Part shown: one piece after another, positions 18,994 through 27,712 of the stretch
Numbering within the stretch: the first letter of the stretch is position 1
How the letters are laid out: the number at the start of each line of letters is the position of its first letter
DNA from: CAVSSX01 sp963730735
GTDB taxonomy: Bacteria > Actinomycetota > Acidimicrobiia > Acidimicrobiales > RAAP-2
DNA length: 64,000 nt
Assembly (NCBI GenBank): GCA_963730735.1
Contig: CAVSSX010000007.1
Span: 496,001 to 560,000, forward strand
Direction of reading: 5' to 3'
The notes under the pieces: generated by a model
Told to the model about the DNA's origin: nothing
What the model saw: the letters and a program-made list of their open reading frames with translations, nothing else
The model's database searches: none
Translations under genes and position numbers: made by a program

Positions 18994-19600
18994 CTAGTCC
19001 TGCGACGGCGTGGAGACCTCGCCGGGCTGGCCGGTGCCCACCTCGTCGATGCGGTGCAGCGTGTTGCGGTCGGTGTGCAGCAGCAGCTCGTCCCACCGAC
19101 CGTGCTCGATGCTGGTGGTCTCGGCGTAGGAGAAGACGCCGTCACCGATGTCGACCGTCACCTCGTAGCGGATGCACCGGGCCGCCTCGGCCAGGAACTT
19201 GTTCGAGAGGATGCCGTAGCTCTCCGAGCCGATCTCGGCCTTCATGACCAGTGTCCGGTCGTCGGCGCGTCGCCGGGCCACCGGCCAGGATCGTCGAGCC
19301 CCGGGGGACCATGAAGCAGCGCATGACCTGGCCGTCGGCGGCATCCCACAGCCAGTAGCCGACCTCGGTGTGGAAGGGGTTCTCCTCGTCGCCCCGCCAG
19401 GCGGCGGTCCGGTAGTCGAGGCCGAAGAGGGTCTGGGGGCCGTTCTCGACCGGGCCGAAGGAGGTGAAGGTGGTCCGCTCCCGGTAGGGGGTCTCGATGA
19501 CCTCGCCCCGCACGTTGTTGAACCCCTCGTCGAGGCCCTCGTCGCCTTCCCAGGTCCCGACGAGACCCTCGAGCGGTCCGAGCTCCTTGCCCAGCGTCAT
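18994..19600 (-). CDS. Nitrobindin-like heme-binding beta-barrel protein (FABP family), frameshifted
   Basis: Small beta-barrel protein of the THAP4/nitrobindin domain family. ATG at 19600 gives MTLGKELGPLEGLVGTWEGD; GTWEGDEG matches the family GxWxGxG pattern. The first frame continues through TTFTSFGPVENGPQTLFGLD, HTEVGYWLWDAADGQVMRCF and VPRGSTILAGG. One indel near 19265 then moves the sequence to the frame holding VMKAEIGSESYGILSNKFLA and AARCIRYEVTVDIGDGVFSY, and ending GEVSTPSQD at 18994. About 201 residues in total. Heme binding is a family property; I did not identify the axial histidine with certainty. Confidence 0.8.
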
Positions 19601-19750
19601 CCCTCTTCTCCTTCGCGTCCAGGTGGGTACCGGTGGTGTCGACGCCTACCCTAGGCAGCTTTCCGGCCGGGCCGGTCGAATTGCGGGCACCTCGGGCGAA
19701 GATGGGGCGGTGACCGCCGACGTGGAGCCGAGACATCGCCGGACGACGAC

Positions 19751-20080
19751 GTGGGGCGGGGTGACGGGCCGGCCGTGGTCACCGTGTTCCGCTCGAGGCT
19801 CCGCAAGGGTGTGACGGCGGCCTACGACCCGGTCGCCGAGGCCATGGAGGCCCGGGCCCGGGCCATGGAGGGGTTCGTCGACTTCGCCACCTTCGTCGCC
19901 GCCGACGGGGAGCGGGTGGCCATCACCGTCTTCGCCGACCGGACGAGCCACGAGCGCTGGCGGGACGATCCCGAGCACCGACGGGCGCAGGCCCTCGGCC
20001 GGGACGAGTTCTACGAGGAGTACTCGATCCTGGTGTGCGACCAGCGGGCGGCCCGACGCTTCGTGCGGCCGGCCGACTGA
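19751..20080 (+). CDS. Antibiotic biosynthesis monooxygenase (ABM) domain protein
   Basis: 109-residue dimeric alpha-beta barrel protein. The core VTVFRSRLRKGVTAAYDPVA and MEARARAMEGFVDFATFVA, then GERVAITVFADRTSHERWRD and DPEHRRAQALGRDEFYEEYS fit the ABM fold with its helix and edge strands. GTG 19775 (VVTVFRS) gives a start more typical for the family than GTG 19751. Such proteins act in quinone oxidation, heme degradation or as general stress proteins; nothing here distinguishes these. Stands alone on the + strand, 57 bases before the LLM oxidoreductase. Confidence 0.75.
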   Translation: MGRGDGPAVVTVFRSRLRKGVTAAYDPVAEAMEARARAMEGFVDFATFVAADGERVAITVFADRTSHERWRDDPEHRRAQALGRDEFYEEYSILVCDQRAARRFVRPAD

Positions 20081-20136
20081 GTCCACCGGTCGGGTCGTCG
20101 CGCCGGGGCCGGTGTGGCCCCGCTACGGTCGGGTCG

Positions 20137-21068
20137 ATGCGCCTCCGAGTCTTCGTCGAACCCCAGCAGGGTGCCTCCTACGACCAGCAGCTGGCCGTGG
20201 CCCAGCGTCGCCGAGGAGGGCGGCTTCGACGGGTTCTTCCGGTCGGACCACTTCCTGGCCATGGGCGGTCGTGGTCTTCCCGGGCCGACCGACGCCTGGG
20301 TGACGCTCGGCGGGCTGGCCCGGGAGACGGAGCGCCTGCGGCTGGGCACCCTGGTCACCTCGGCCACGTTCCGGCTGCCCGGGCCCTTGGCCGTCTCGGT
20401 GGCCCAGGTCGACGCCATGAGCGGCGGCCGGGTCGAACTCGGCCTGGGGGCGGGCTGGTTCGAGGAGGAGCACCGGGCCTACGGGATCCCGTTCCCCGAG
20501 GTCGCCGAGCGGTTCGACCGGCTGGAGGAGCAGCTCGAGATCATCACCGGCCTGTGGGACACGCCGGTCGGGGAGCGCTACAGCTTCGCCGGACGGCACT
20601 ACCAACTTGACGGACAGCCCGGCCCTGCCGGCGCCCGTCCAGTCGCCCCACCCCCCGGTGATCATCGGGGGTCTGGGCACCACCCGCACGCCGGCGCTGG
20701 CCGCCCGGTTCGCCAGCGAGTTCAACTCGGCCTTCTCCTCGGTGGCCGACGCCACCACCCAGTTCGAACGGGTGCGCCGGGCCTGCTCGGCCATCGGCCG
20801 TTCGCCCGAGAGCCTGGGCCTGTCGGTCGCCCTGGTGGTGTGCTGCGCCACCGACCAGGCCGGCCTGGCTCGACGGGCCAAGGCCATCGGCCGTGAGATC
20901 GACGAGCTCCGGCAGCACGGGGCCGCCGGCACGCCCGACGAGGTTGCCGAACGACTGCGTCAGTACGCCGCCGTCGGCGCCACCACCGCCTACCTGCAGG
21001 TACTCGACCTCGGCGATCTCGACCACCTGCGACTCCTGGCCGACGAGGTGCTCCCGGCGCTCGCCTGA
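20137..21068 (+). CDS. LLM-class F420-dependent oxidoreductase, two frameshifts
   Basis: TIM-barrel flavin/F420 oxidoreductase of the luciferase-like family. ATG at 20137 gives MRLRVFVEPQQGASYDQQLA. A frame change near 20205 leads into GFDGFFRSDHFLAMG, WVTLGGLARETERLRLGTLV, DAMSGGRVELGLGAGWFEEE and YGIPFPEVAERFDRLEEQLE. A second change near 20605 leads into HPPVIIGGLGTTRTPALAAR and EFNSAFSSV, ending VLPALA at 21068. SGGRVELGLGAGW is diagnostic of the F420-type LLM group. The recovered length of about 310 residues is normal. Substrate unknown. Confidence 0.85.
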
Positions 21069-21079
21069 CCGCCCGGGCG

Positions 21080-22463
21080 TCAGTCGCCGGAGACCGGAGC
21101 TGCCGGGGCCGGTGGTCCGGGCCGAGGTCTGGCCGTTGTGGTCCGATCCGGTGGTGCGTGGGGGAGTGGGCAGGGCCATCCGGGCGAGCACGTCGTCGCC
21201 CACGGCCACACACGAGGTCGTGGTGGCACAGGCGACGTCGACCAGATGGGTGGGCACGTACTGGAGCGGCGGGTAGGTCCAGGTCGCCCCGGCGTTCACC
21301 GTGGTGGCCACGCCGCCGATGGGGGTGGAGGGCTCGCCGACCGTCCAGATCGTCCCGACGGTGGCGCAGGACGCCCCGGCACAGGCGAGGCCGAAGGCGT
21401 CGTCGACGGACCGCCGGGGCGTGCGGTTGGCCCAGGTCGTCCCGGCGTCGGTGCTGACCAGGACGATGCCGGTGGCCTTCACCACGTCGCTGGTGGTGGT
21501 CGAGGTCGTCCCGACGGCCAGGCAGATGCTGCCGCCGGTACACGACACGTCGTGCAGCAGGCCGACTCCGGTCGGCACCGAGGCGGCGGCCCAGGTCGCC
21601 CCGCCGTCGGTGCTCCGGGCCACCGTCCCGGTGCCGTGGCCCGGCGACGCGGCCGTGTAGCCGGCCGCCAGGCACTCGGCGGACGAGCAGTAGAGGGACG
21701 ACAGGCCGGCGATGCCCGACGGCAGCGTGCCGCCGCGCTGCCAGACCTGGCCGCCGTCGGTGGTCGTGGTCGCCCAGTAGGTGGCGCCGTCGGTAGCCAG
21801 GGCGGTGCACTGTTGACCGGTCGTGCACTGGACGCCGACGACGTCGACCGCCCCCTGGGGCGCGTCCATGGGTCGCCAGTCGGCGCCCCCGTCCGACGTC
21901 ACCAGCACCGCGCCCTGGAGCACCGTCGGTTGGGCGGCCGACGGCATGGTCTCGCCCACCGCCATGCACGAGCGGATGGTGGCGCAGTCGATGGCCGAGA
22001 GGATCGAGGCCCCCGGCAGGGCGGCCGACTGACGGTGCCAGGAGACCCCGCCGTCGTCGGTGGCCACGATGCCCGCCGGCGTCCCGCCGGCCGCCGGGGT
22101 GGTCGTCGTGGTCGTGGCGCCGGCGGCCGTCGTGGTCGTGGCGGCGGCGGCGGTACTGGTCGTGGCGGCGGTCGTCGGGGTGGCGGCATCGGTGGCCGAC
22201 CCGACGGCCCAGCAGTCCAGGGCACTGGGGCACGTCACGCCCACGAGGCCGGTGACGCCGGCCGGCACGGGCTGGCCGTACACCGTGGTGGCCGGGAGTG
22301 CTTTGGCCGTGCTGGAGGTGGTGGCCTTCTGGGCGGTGGCCGTGTTGCAACCGGCCGCCAGGAGGGCCACGCCGGCGGCCACGGCGATCGACCAGACCCT
22401 CGCACGGTTCCGAGGCACGGCGCCCGGACCGGTTCCCGCCTGGGCGGGCCAACGGCGCCTCAT
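21080..22463 (-). CDS. Putative lipoprotein beta-propeller with repeated DGG-W and Cys-pair motifs
   Basis: Exported protein of about 460 residues. ATG 22463 gives a basic N-terminus, then SIAVAAGVALLAAGC, a lipobox with a lipid-anchored cysteine. A Thr/Ala-rich linker interrupts the first repeat. The rest is a tandem repeat: six sialidase-like blade motifs (DDGGVSW, SDGGADW, TDGGQVW, TDGGATW, TDAGTTW, VNAGATW) and seven cysteine pairs (CPSALDC, CATIRSC, CTTGQQC, CSSAEC, CTGGSIC, CAGASC, CATTTSC), each followed by an AVG-like strand. This points to a seven-bladed propeller with one disulfide per blade. The frame has no stop near its expected end and would run far into the opposite-strand LLM gene. 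A single indel near 21130 would close it at TGA 21080-21082. Function unknown. Confidence 0.65.
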
Positions 22464-22585
22464 CTGTGCTCCACGGCCCCGCAAGACTAACCGGAACCAC
22501 TAATCGGGCAGGTGGAAGGGGGTCGGCCCGAAGCCGTCGCGTCGCGAGGTGGCGACCAAGGTGTGCCGCACTACCCTCGCCGGGA

Positions 22586-23758
22586 GTGGACATCGCCGAT
22601 CTCGTGTTGGTTCTGGTGATCGTGGCGGCGGCGATCCACGGCCTCCGGCTCGGGGCGTTGGTCCAGGTCCTCAGCTTCGTCGGCTTCGTCCTCGGCCTGA
22701 CCATCGGTGCCCTGATCGTGGGCGAGGTGGCGCCCTCCATCCGCTCGACCATCGTCCGGGCGTCGGTGACGTTGTCGCTGGTCATCGGGCTGGCCGTCCT
22801 GTGCGGCATCGCCGGTCGGGTGCTCGGCACGTGGAGCAACGTGGCCATCCGGCGTCACCACCTCGGGGTGATCGACTCCGTGGCCGGGGTCGCCGTCGCC
22901 TCCGTGGCCGTGCTGCTGTCGGCCTGGCTGGTGGCCAGCCTGGTCACCAGCACCCGGTACACGTGGCTGAGCAAGGACATCGAGCGCTCCGACATCCTGC
23001 GGACGGTCGACGAGGTGCTGCCCCCCGTGCCCTCGGTGTTCTCGAGGGTCCAGAGCTTCCTCAGCTCGGCGGCCTTCCCTCCGGTGTTCGCCGACCTGGC
23101 GCCCCCGATCGCCTCGCCGGTCCCGGTGCCCACGTCCGCCGGCGCGGCGCGCCTGGCCTTCGGCCCGGTGGCCTCGACGGTCAAGATCGAGGGGGTGGCC
23201 TGCGGTGAGGAGGTCGAGGGGTCGGGCTTCGTGGTGGGCCCGGGCCTGGTGGTGACCAACGCCCACGTGGTGGCCGGCGAGTCGGTGGCCAACGTGGTGG
23301 TGGGGGACGTGCCGTACCCGTCGACCACGGTGCTGTTCAACCCCGACCTCGACCTCGCCGTGCTCCGGACCTCGGCGCCCCTCGGGCCGGTGCTGCAGCT
23401 CGACGCCTCGACCGTGGGCCGGGGGACGCAGGGTGTGGTCATCGGCTACCCGGGCGGCGGCCCGCTCGAGTACGGCCCGGCCGGGGTCACGGCGGCCATC
23501 ACGGCGCAGGGCCGGGACATCTACAACGAGGGCCTGGTGGTGCGCTCGATCTACGAGCTCGACGCCACGGTGCGGCCCGGCAACTCCGGCGGTCCGCTGG
23601 TCGGCGCCGACGGCCAGGTGATCGGGGTGGTCTTCTCACGTTCGACCGTCAACCCCAAGGTGGGCTACGCCCTGGCCTCGCCACCGGTGGCGGCGGCCGT
23701 GGCCACCGTGGGCGACCGGACGGCGGGCGTGTCCACCGGCGCCTGCACCACCGGTTGA
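22586..23758 (+). CDS. marP: MarP-like membrane-anchored serine protease
   Basis: 390-residue periplasmic trypsin-like protease anchored by four N-terminal helices (CvpA-like region, residues 1-140: IADLVLVLVIVAAAIHGLRL onward). The protease domain shows VVTNAHVVAGES (His, about residue 228), FNPDLDLAVLR (Asp, about 255) and VRPGNSGGPLVGADG (Ser, about 334), so the triad is complete. In mycobacteria MarP supports acid and oxidative-stress resistance by processing a peptidoglycan hydrolase; that role is transferred from the family. GTG 22586 is the start that keeps the first helix. The following GH15 frame opens inside the stop region, but the likely GH15 start is 53 bases downstream. Confidence 0.88.
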   Translation: MDIADLVLVLVIVAAAIHGLRLGALVQVLSFVGFVLGLTIGALIVGEVAPSIRSTIVRASVTLSLVIGLAVLCGIAGRVLGTWSNVAIRRHHLGVIDSVAGVAVASVAVLLSAWLVASLVTSTRYTWLSKDIERSDILRTVDEVLPPVPSVFSRVQSFLSSAAFPPVFADLAPPIASPVPVPTSAGAARLAFGPVASTVKIEGVACGEEVEGSGFVVGPGLVVTNAHVVAGESVANVVVGDVPYPSTTVLFNPDLDLAVLRTSAPLGPVLQLDASTVGRGTQGVVIGYPGGGPLEYGPAGVTAAITAQGRDIYNEGLVVRSIYELDATVRPGNSGGPLVGADGQVIGVVFSRSTVNPKVGYALASPPVAAAVATVGDRTAGVSTGACTTG

Positions 23759-23811
23759 CGTCGACCGGCGGCGGGCCGGTGCGAGCCCGACCACCGGACG
23801 CCGGGGTAAGA

Positions 23812-25941
23812 ATGTCCGCCATGACGCTGCCGATTGAGGACTACGCCATGATCGGCGACCTGCACACCTCGGCCATCGTCGGTCGAGACGGCTCGATCGA
23901 CTGGCTCTGCCTGCCGAGGTTCGACTCGGGGGCGTGCTTCTCCCGGATCCTCGGGAACGAGGAGCACGGCTACTGGAAGATCGCCCCGGCCGGGGGGCCC
24001 GAGGCCGTGGTGGCCACCCGCCGCCGCTACGTCGGCGACACCCTGGTGCTCGAGACCGAGTTCGACACGGCCACCGGGACGGTCCGGTTGACCGACTGCA
24101 TGCCCATCCGAGAGCAGAACCCGCAGGTGGTCCGGCTGGTCGAGGGGATCAAGGGCGAGGTCGTGGTCCGCATGGAGCTGGCCGTGCGCTACGGCTACGG
24201 CGAGATCGTGCCGTGGGTGACCCAGCACGAGGGACTGCTCACGGCCACCGCCGGTCCCGACTCGGTCGCCCTGTGGACCCGGGCCCCGACCCATGGTGAG
24301 GGCATGCTCACGGTGGCCGAGCTCACGATCAAAGAGGGCCAGGAGCTGCCCTTCGTGCTGACCTACTACCAGTCCCACGAGACGGCCCCCCGGCCGCTCG
24401 ACCCGGTCTACGCCGTGCGGACCACGGCGGCCTGGTGGGAGTCCTGGTCGACGGCCTGCACCTACAAGGGCCCCTACGCCGAGGCCGTCCGCCGGTCCCT
24501 GATCACCCTGAAGGGCCTCACCTATGAGCCGACCGGCGGCATCGTGGCCGCCGCCACCACGTCGCTCCCCGAGGCGATCGGCGGAAACCGGAACTGGGAC
24601 TACCGGTACTGCTGGCTGCGCGACGCCACCTTGACCCTCGAGTCGCTGATGCTCGGCGGCTACCACGAGGAGGCGATGGCCTGGCGCGACTGGCTGCTGC
24701 GGGCGAGCGCCGGTGACGTGGCCCGGCTCCAGATCATGTACGGGGCCTCGGGCGAGCGGCGGCTGGAGGAGTGGGAGGCCGAGTGGCTGCCGGGCTACGA
24801 GGGCTCGACGCCGGTGCGGATCGGCAACGCCGCCGCCGGGCAGTACCAGCTCGACGTCTACGGCGAGGTGATGTCGGCGCTGTACACGGCGACCCGGGTC
24901 GGTGGGGCCACCAGCCGGGCCGTGTGGGACTTCCAGCGCAAGCTCATCGAGTTCCTCGAGGACGGCTGGAAGCTGCCCGACGACGGGATCTGGGAGGTGC
25001 GGGGTCCCCGCCGGCACTTCACCCACTCCAAGGTCATGGCCTGGGTGGCCGTCGACCGGGCGGTGCGGACGCTCGAGGAGTGGCCCGAGCTCGAGGGCCC
25101 GATCGACAAGTGGCGCACGCTGCGCGACGAGATCCACGACGAAGTGTGCGAGAAGGGCTACAACGCCGACGTCGGGGCCTTCACCCAGTACTACGGCTGC
25201 TCGCAACTCGACGCCAGCATCCTGATGATGCCCCTGGTCGGGTTCCTCCCGGCCACCGACCCCCGGGTGGTGAGCACCGTCGAGGCGGTGCAACGCGACC
25301 TGGTCGAGGGCGGGTTCGTGCTCCGGTACCGCACGGCCGACGACGGGGAGGTCGACGGCCTGGTCGGCCGGGAGGGTGCCTTCCTGGCCTGCTCGTTCTG
25401 GTTGGTCGACTGCCTGCACATGATCGGCCGGGTGGACGAGGCCACCGAGATGTTCGAGCGCCTGCTCGGCCTGCGCAACGACCTCGGCCTGCTCTCCGAG
25501 GAGTACGACGCCGTGGCCAACCGCATGATCGGCAACTTCCCCCAGGCCTTCTCGCACGTCTCGCTGGTGAACTCGGCCTTCCGGCTCACCGCCGAGCAGC
25601 CGACGAGGGCGACCGAGGAGACGGCGTCGCGCATGCGCCAGCGGCTGACCGAGATGCTCGGGAGCTCCCTCGTCTCGATGGGCAAGGCCCGGCGCCAGCC
25701 CCAGTGGGAGGCCGGCGACCTGCTCCGGCGGGCCCGGGGCGCGGTGGCCATCACCCCGTCCATCTCGACCGGCGGCACCACCGACGAGGGCACCCCGGAC
25801 GAAGATGTGCCGGAGGACAGCGGTGCCCAGCCGAACGGCGCCCTCCCCGGCGACGCCCTTCCCGACGACGACGGCGGCGAGCACGAGGTCGTGGCCAGCG
25901 GTGCCGGCCCGACGACGTCCCCGAGCGACACCGCCACCTGA
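23812..25941 (+). CDS. Glycoside hydrolase family 15 (trehalase/glucoamylase-like)
   Basis: 709-residue cytosolic GH15 enzyme that would release glucose from trehalose or alpha-glucans; close actinobacterial relatives are trehalases. ATG 23812 gives MSAMTLPIEDYAMIGDLHTS; the block DGSIDWLCLPRFDSGACFSR is the family N-terminal domain. The (alpha/alpha)6 barrel shows NWDYRYCWLRDATLTLESLM (about residue 262), VLRYRTADDGEVDG, FLACSFWLVDCLHMIGRVDE and LSEEYDAVANRMIGNFPQAF, which carries the region of the catalytic glutamate. The last 70 residues are an acidic Asp/Glu/Pro/Thr tail not seen in the core family, probably disordered. Glucose 1-dehydrogenase follows 61 bases later, so glucose made here may be oxidised directly. 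The frame is intact. Confidence 0.88.
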   Translation: MSAMTLPIEDYAMIGDLHTSAIVGRDGSIDWLCLPRFDSGACFSRILGNEEHGYWKIAPAGGPEAVVATRRRYVGDTLVLETEFDTATGTVRLTDCMPIREQNPQVVRLVEGIKGEVVVRMELAVRYGYGEIVPWVTQHEGLLTATAGPDSVALWTRAPTHGEGMLTVAELTIKEGQELPFVLTYYQSHETAPRPLDPVYAVRTTAAWWESWSTACTYKGPYAEAVRRSLITLKGLTYEPTGGIVAAATTSLPEAIGGNRNWDYRYCWLRDATLTLESLMLGGYHEEAMAWRDWLLRASAGDVARLQIMYGASGERRLEEWEAEWLPGYEGSTPVRIGNAAAGQYQLDVYGEVMSALYTATRVGGATSRAVWDFQRKLIEFLEDGWKLPDDGIWEVRGPRRHFTHSKVMAWVAVDRAVRTLEEWPELEGPIDKWRTLRDEIHDEVCEKGYNADVGAFTQYYGCSQLDASILMMPLVGFLPATDPRVVSTVEAVQRDLVEGGFVLRYRTADDGEVDGLVGREGAFLACSFWLVDCLHMIGRVDEATEMFERLLGLRNDLGLLSEEYDAVANRMIGNFPQAFSHVSLVNSAFRLTAEQPTRATEETASRMRQRLTEMLGSSLVSMGKARRQPQWEAGDLLRRARGAVAITPSISTGGTTDEGTPDEDVPEDSGAQPNGALPGDALPDDDGGEHEVVASGAGPTTSPSDTAT

Positions 25942-26002
25942 CCTGCGCCACCGCTGACGGCACCCGTCGATGGCGGGGCGCCCATCCCGAGAAGGAGTCA
26001 CC

Positions 26003-27052
26003 ATGAAGGCACTGACCGTCGTCCCGTTGCAGAAGGACAGCGCCGAGCTCTCCGACATCGACGAGCCACCGCTCGAGGACGGTCCCGTCCTGGTCGAGAC
26101 GTTGGCCGTCGGGATCTGCGGCACCGACATCGAGATCCTGTCGGGTGAGTACGGCTGGGCGCCGCCGGGCCGGCCGCGCCTGGTGCTCGGGCACGAGTCG
26201 CTGGGCCGGGTGCTCGAGGCGCCGGCCGGTGGCCCGGTGGCCCCGGGCGACCTGGTGGTCGGGATCGTCCGGCGCCCCGACCCGGTGCCGTGTGCCAACT
26301 GCGCCGTGGGCGAGTGGGACTTCTGCCGCAACGGCCAGTACACCGAGCGCGGCATCAAGGAGCACGACGGCTACCTGTCCGAGCGCTACCGGATCACGCC
26401 CGACTTCACGGTGAAGGTCGACCCCAAGCTGGGGCTGCTCGGGGTCCTGCTCGAGCCGACCAGCGTGGTCGCCAAGGCCTGGGAGGAGGTCGACCGCATC
26501 GGCGGCCGGGCCCACTGGGCCCCCGAGACGGCGGTGGTCACCGGGGCCGGCCCCATCGGGCTGTTGGCGGCGCTGCTCGGCGTCCAGCGCGGGCTCAAGG
26601 TGACGGTCATCGACCAGATGGAAGAAGGGGTGAAGCCCGACCTCGTCCGCGACCTCGGGGCCGAGTACCGCACCGGGCCCATCAACGAGGCCTGCCCGAA
26701 CCCCGACGTGGTCATCGAGTGCACCGGTGTCTCGTCCCTGGTGCTCGACGCCATGGAGCACGTGGGGACGGGCGGCGTGGTCTGCCTGACCGGTGTCTCC
26801 TCCGGCGGCCACACGGTGTCGGTCGACGAGGGGGCGCTCAACCGGCAGATGGTCCTGACCAACGAGGCCGTGGTGGGCTCGGTGAACGCCAACCGCCGGC
26901 ACTACGAGGACGGCGCGGCGGCGCTGGCGGCGGCCGACCCGGCCTGGCTGGCCCGCCTGGTGTCGCGTCGGGTCCCGCTCGAGCACTGGGCCGACGCCCT
27001 GGTCCGCCAGCCCGACGACGTGAAGGTCGTGGTCGAGGTCGCGCCGGTCTGA
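26003..27052 (+). CDS. gdh: Glucose 1-dehydrogenase (Zn-dependent MDR family)
   Basis: 349-residue medium-chain dehydrogenase oxidising glucose to gluconolactone with NAD(P). ATG 26003 follows GAAGGAG at 8 bases. Catalytic zinc ligands: C39 in VGICGTDIEIL and H64-E65 in VLGHESLGRV. The region PCANCAVGEWDFCRNGQY keeps part of the structural-zinc lobe and is diagnostic of the archaeal/bacterial glucose dehydrogenase subgroup, as is HDGYLSERY. The nucleotide fold is TAVVTGAGPIGLLAALLG. Follows the GH15 gene on the same strand, suggesting a glucan/trehalose to gluconate route. A strong hairpin lies 15 bases after the stop. Confidence 0.88.
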   Translation: MKALTVVPLQKDSAELSDIDEPPLEDGPVLVETLAVGICGTDIEILSGEYGWAPPGRPRLVLGHESLGRVLEAPAGGPVAPGDLVVGIVRRPDPVPCANCAVGEWDFCRNGQYTERGIKEHDGYLSERYRITPDFTVKVDPKLGLLGVLLEPTSVVAKAWEEVDRIGGRAHWAPETAVVTGAGPIGLLAALLGVQRGLKVTVIDQMEEGVKPDLVRDLGAEYRTGPINEACPNPDVVIECTGVSSLVLDAMEHVGTGGVVCLTGVSSGGHTVSVDEGALNRQMVLTNEAVVGSVNANRRHYEDGAAALAAADPAWLARLVSRRVPLEHWADALVRQPDDVKVVVEVAPV

Positions 27053-27067
27053 CCCCGGACACACGAA

Positions 27068-27096
27068 CGCCCCCCGGCCCTGCGGACCGGGGGGCG
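27068..27096. terminator. Bidirectional hairpin terminator between gdh and the cold-shock operon
   Basis: Perfect 10-bp stem CGCCCCCCGG / CCGGGGGGCG (27068-27077 and 27087-27096) with a 9-base loop, extended by one A-T pair. It sits between two convergent genes. There is no clear T-run, as is common in high-GC actinobacteria. Confidence 0.7.
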
Positions 27097-27107
27097 TCAC
27101 GTCGTGT

Positions 27108-27374
27108 TCAGTCGACCTGCAGGCGCTCTCGGAGTTCCTCCTGGCGGACTTCGAAGTCCTCGAGGGAGATCCGGCCGTCCGCCAGGTCCTCGTGGAGCTG
27201 GGCGAACTGTTCCAGCAGGCCGGCCTGGTCCTCAGTGGACTGGGTCACCGGCTGGTCCGACTCCTCCGCCCGATCCTCGCGCCGGGCCAGTCGGTCCTCC
27301 TGCTTGGCCTTCGCCTTGGCCCGCTTCGCCTGGTCGCGCTGGAGCTTCCCGAACGTTGAACGGGGACGTGCCAT
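27108..27374 (-). CDS. Small basic protein with SHOCT-like C-terminus
   Basis: 88 residues. The N-terminal half is highly basic (STFGKLQRDQAKRAKAKAKQ), consistent with nucleic-acid or ribosome contact. The C-terminal half (LLEQFAQLHEDLADGRISLE, DFEVRQEELRERL) resembles the short C-terminal SHOCT-type helix pair, in which an acidic residue after G-x-I-S/T marks the turn. It is the last gene of a three-gene minus-strand run after a DEAD-box helicase and cspA, with a 70-base gap to cspA. A cold-shock or RNA-related role is a guess from context. Confidence 0.7.
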   Translation of the reverse strand: MARPRSTFGKLQRDQAKRAKAKAKQEDRLARREDRAEESDQPVTQSTEDQAGLLEQFAQLHEDLADGRISLEDFEVRQEELRERLQVD

Positions 27375-27444
27375 ACACCACTCCTTTCGACCTCCCCTCC
27401 GGCCCGGTGGGCGAGAGGGGCTCAGACACGGGAAGCCGTGCCGC

Positions 27445-27645
27445 TCAGATGACCTTCACGTTGCGGGCCTCGTCGCCCTTGCGACCGGGAGCGATCTCGA
27501 ACTCGACCTGCTGGCCGGCCTCGAGCGTGCGGAACCCGGTGCCCTGCACGTTGGTGTAGTGGACGAAGACGTCCTCGCCATCGGGCTGCGAGACGAACCC
27601 GTAGCCCTTCTCGGTGTTGAAGAACTTCACGGTGCCGATCGGCAT
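27445..27645 (-). CDS. cspA: Cold-shock protein (CspA family)
   Basis: 66-residue single-stranded nucleic-acid chaperone. ATG 27645 gives [23 protein letters not shown]1 is KGYGFVS and RNP2 is DVFVHYTNV (the usual VFVHxS/T block); the C-terminus [20 protein letters not shown] is standard. AGAAGG lies 9-14 bases upstream, preceded by an unusual purine run of three AAAG/GAAA units in the leader (27655-27672). 67 bases after the helicase stop, on the same strand. Confidence 0.95.
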   Translation of the reverse strand: MPIGTVKFFNTEKGYGFVSQPDGEDVFVHYTNVQGTGFRTLEAGQQVEFEIAPGRKGDEARNVKVI

Positions 27646-27712
27646 AGTTGCTTGCCTTCTTTCTTTCTTTGCTAACTGACGTTGCTGGTTGAGGATGGTT
27701 CCGGGCGGGCGG

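Noticed and set aside
20544..21080. Long minus-strand frame extending the propeller lipoprotein across the LLM oxidoreductase gene
   Set aside because: The extension lacks the DGG-W/Cys repeat, has shadow-like composition and lies antisense to a well-supported gene; a one-base indel near 21130 gives a natural stop at 21080.
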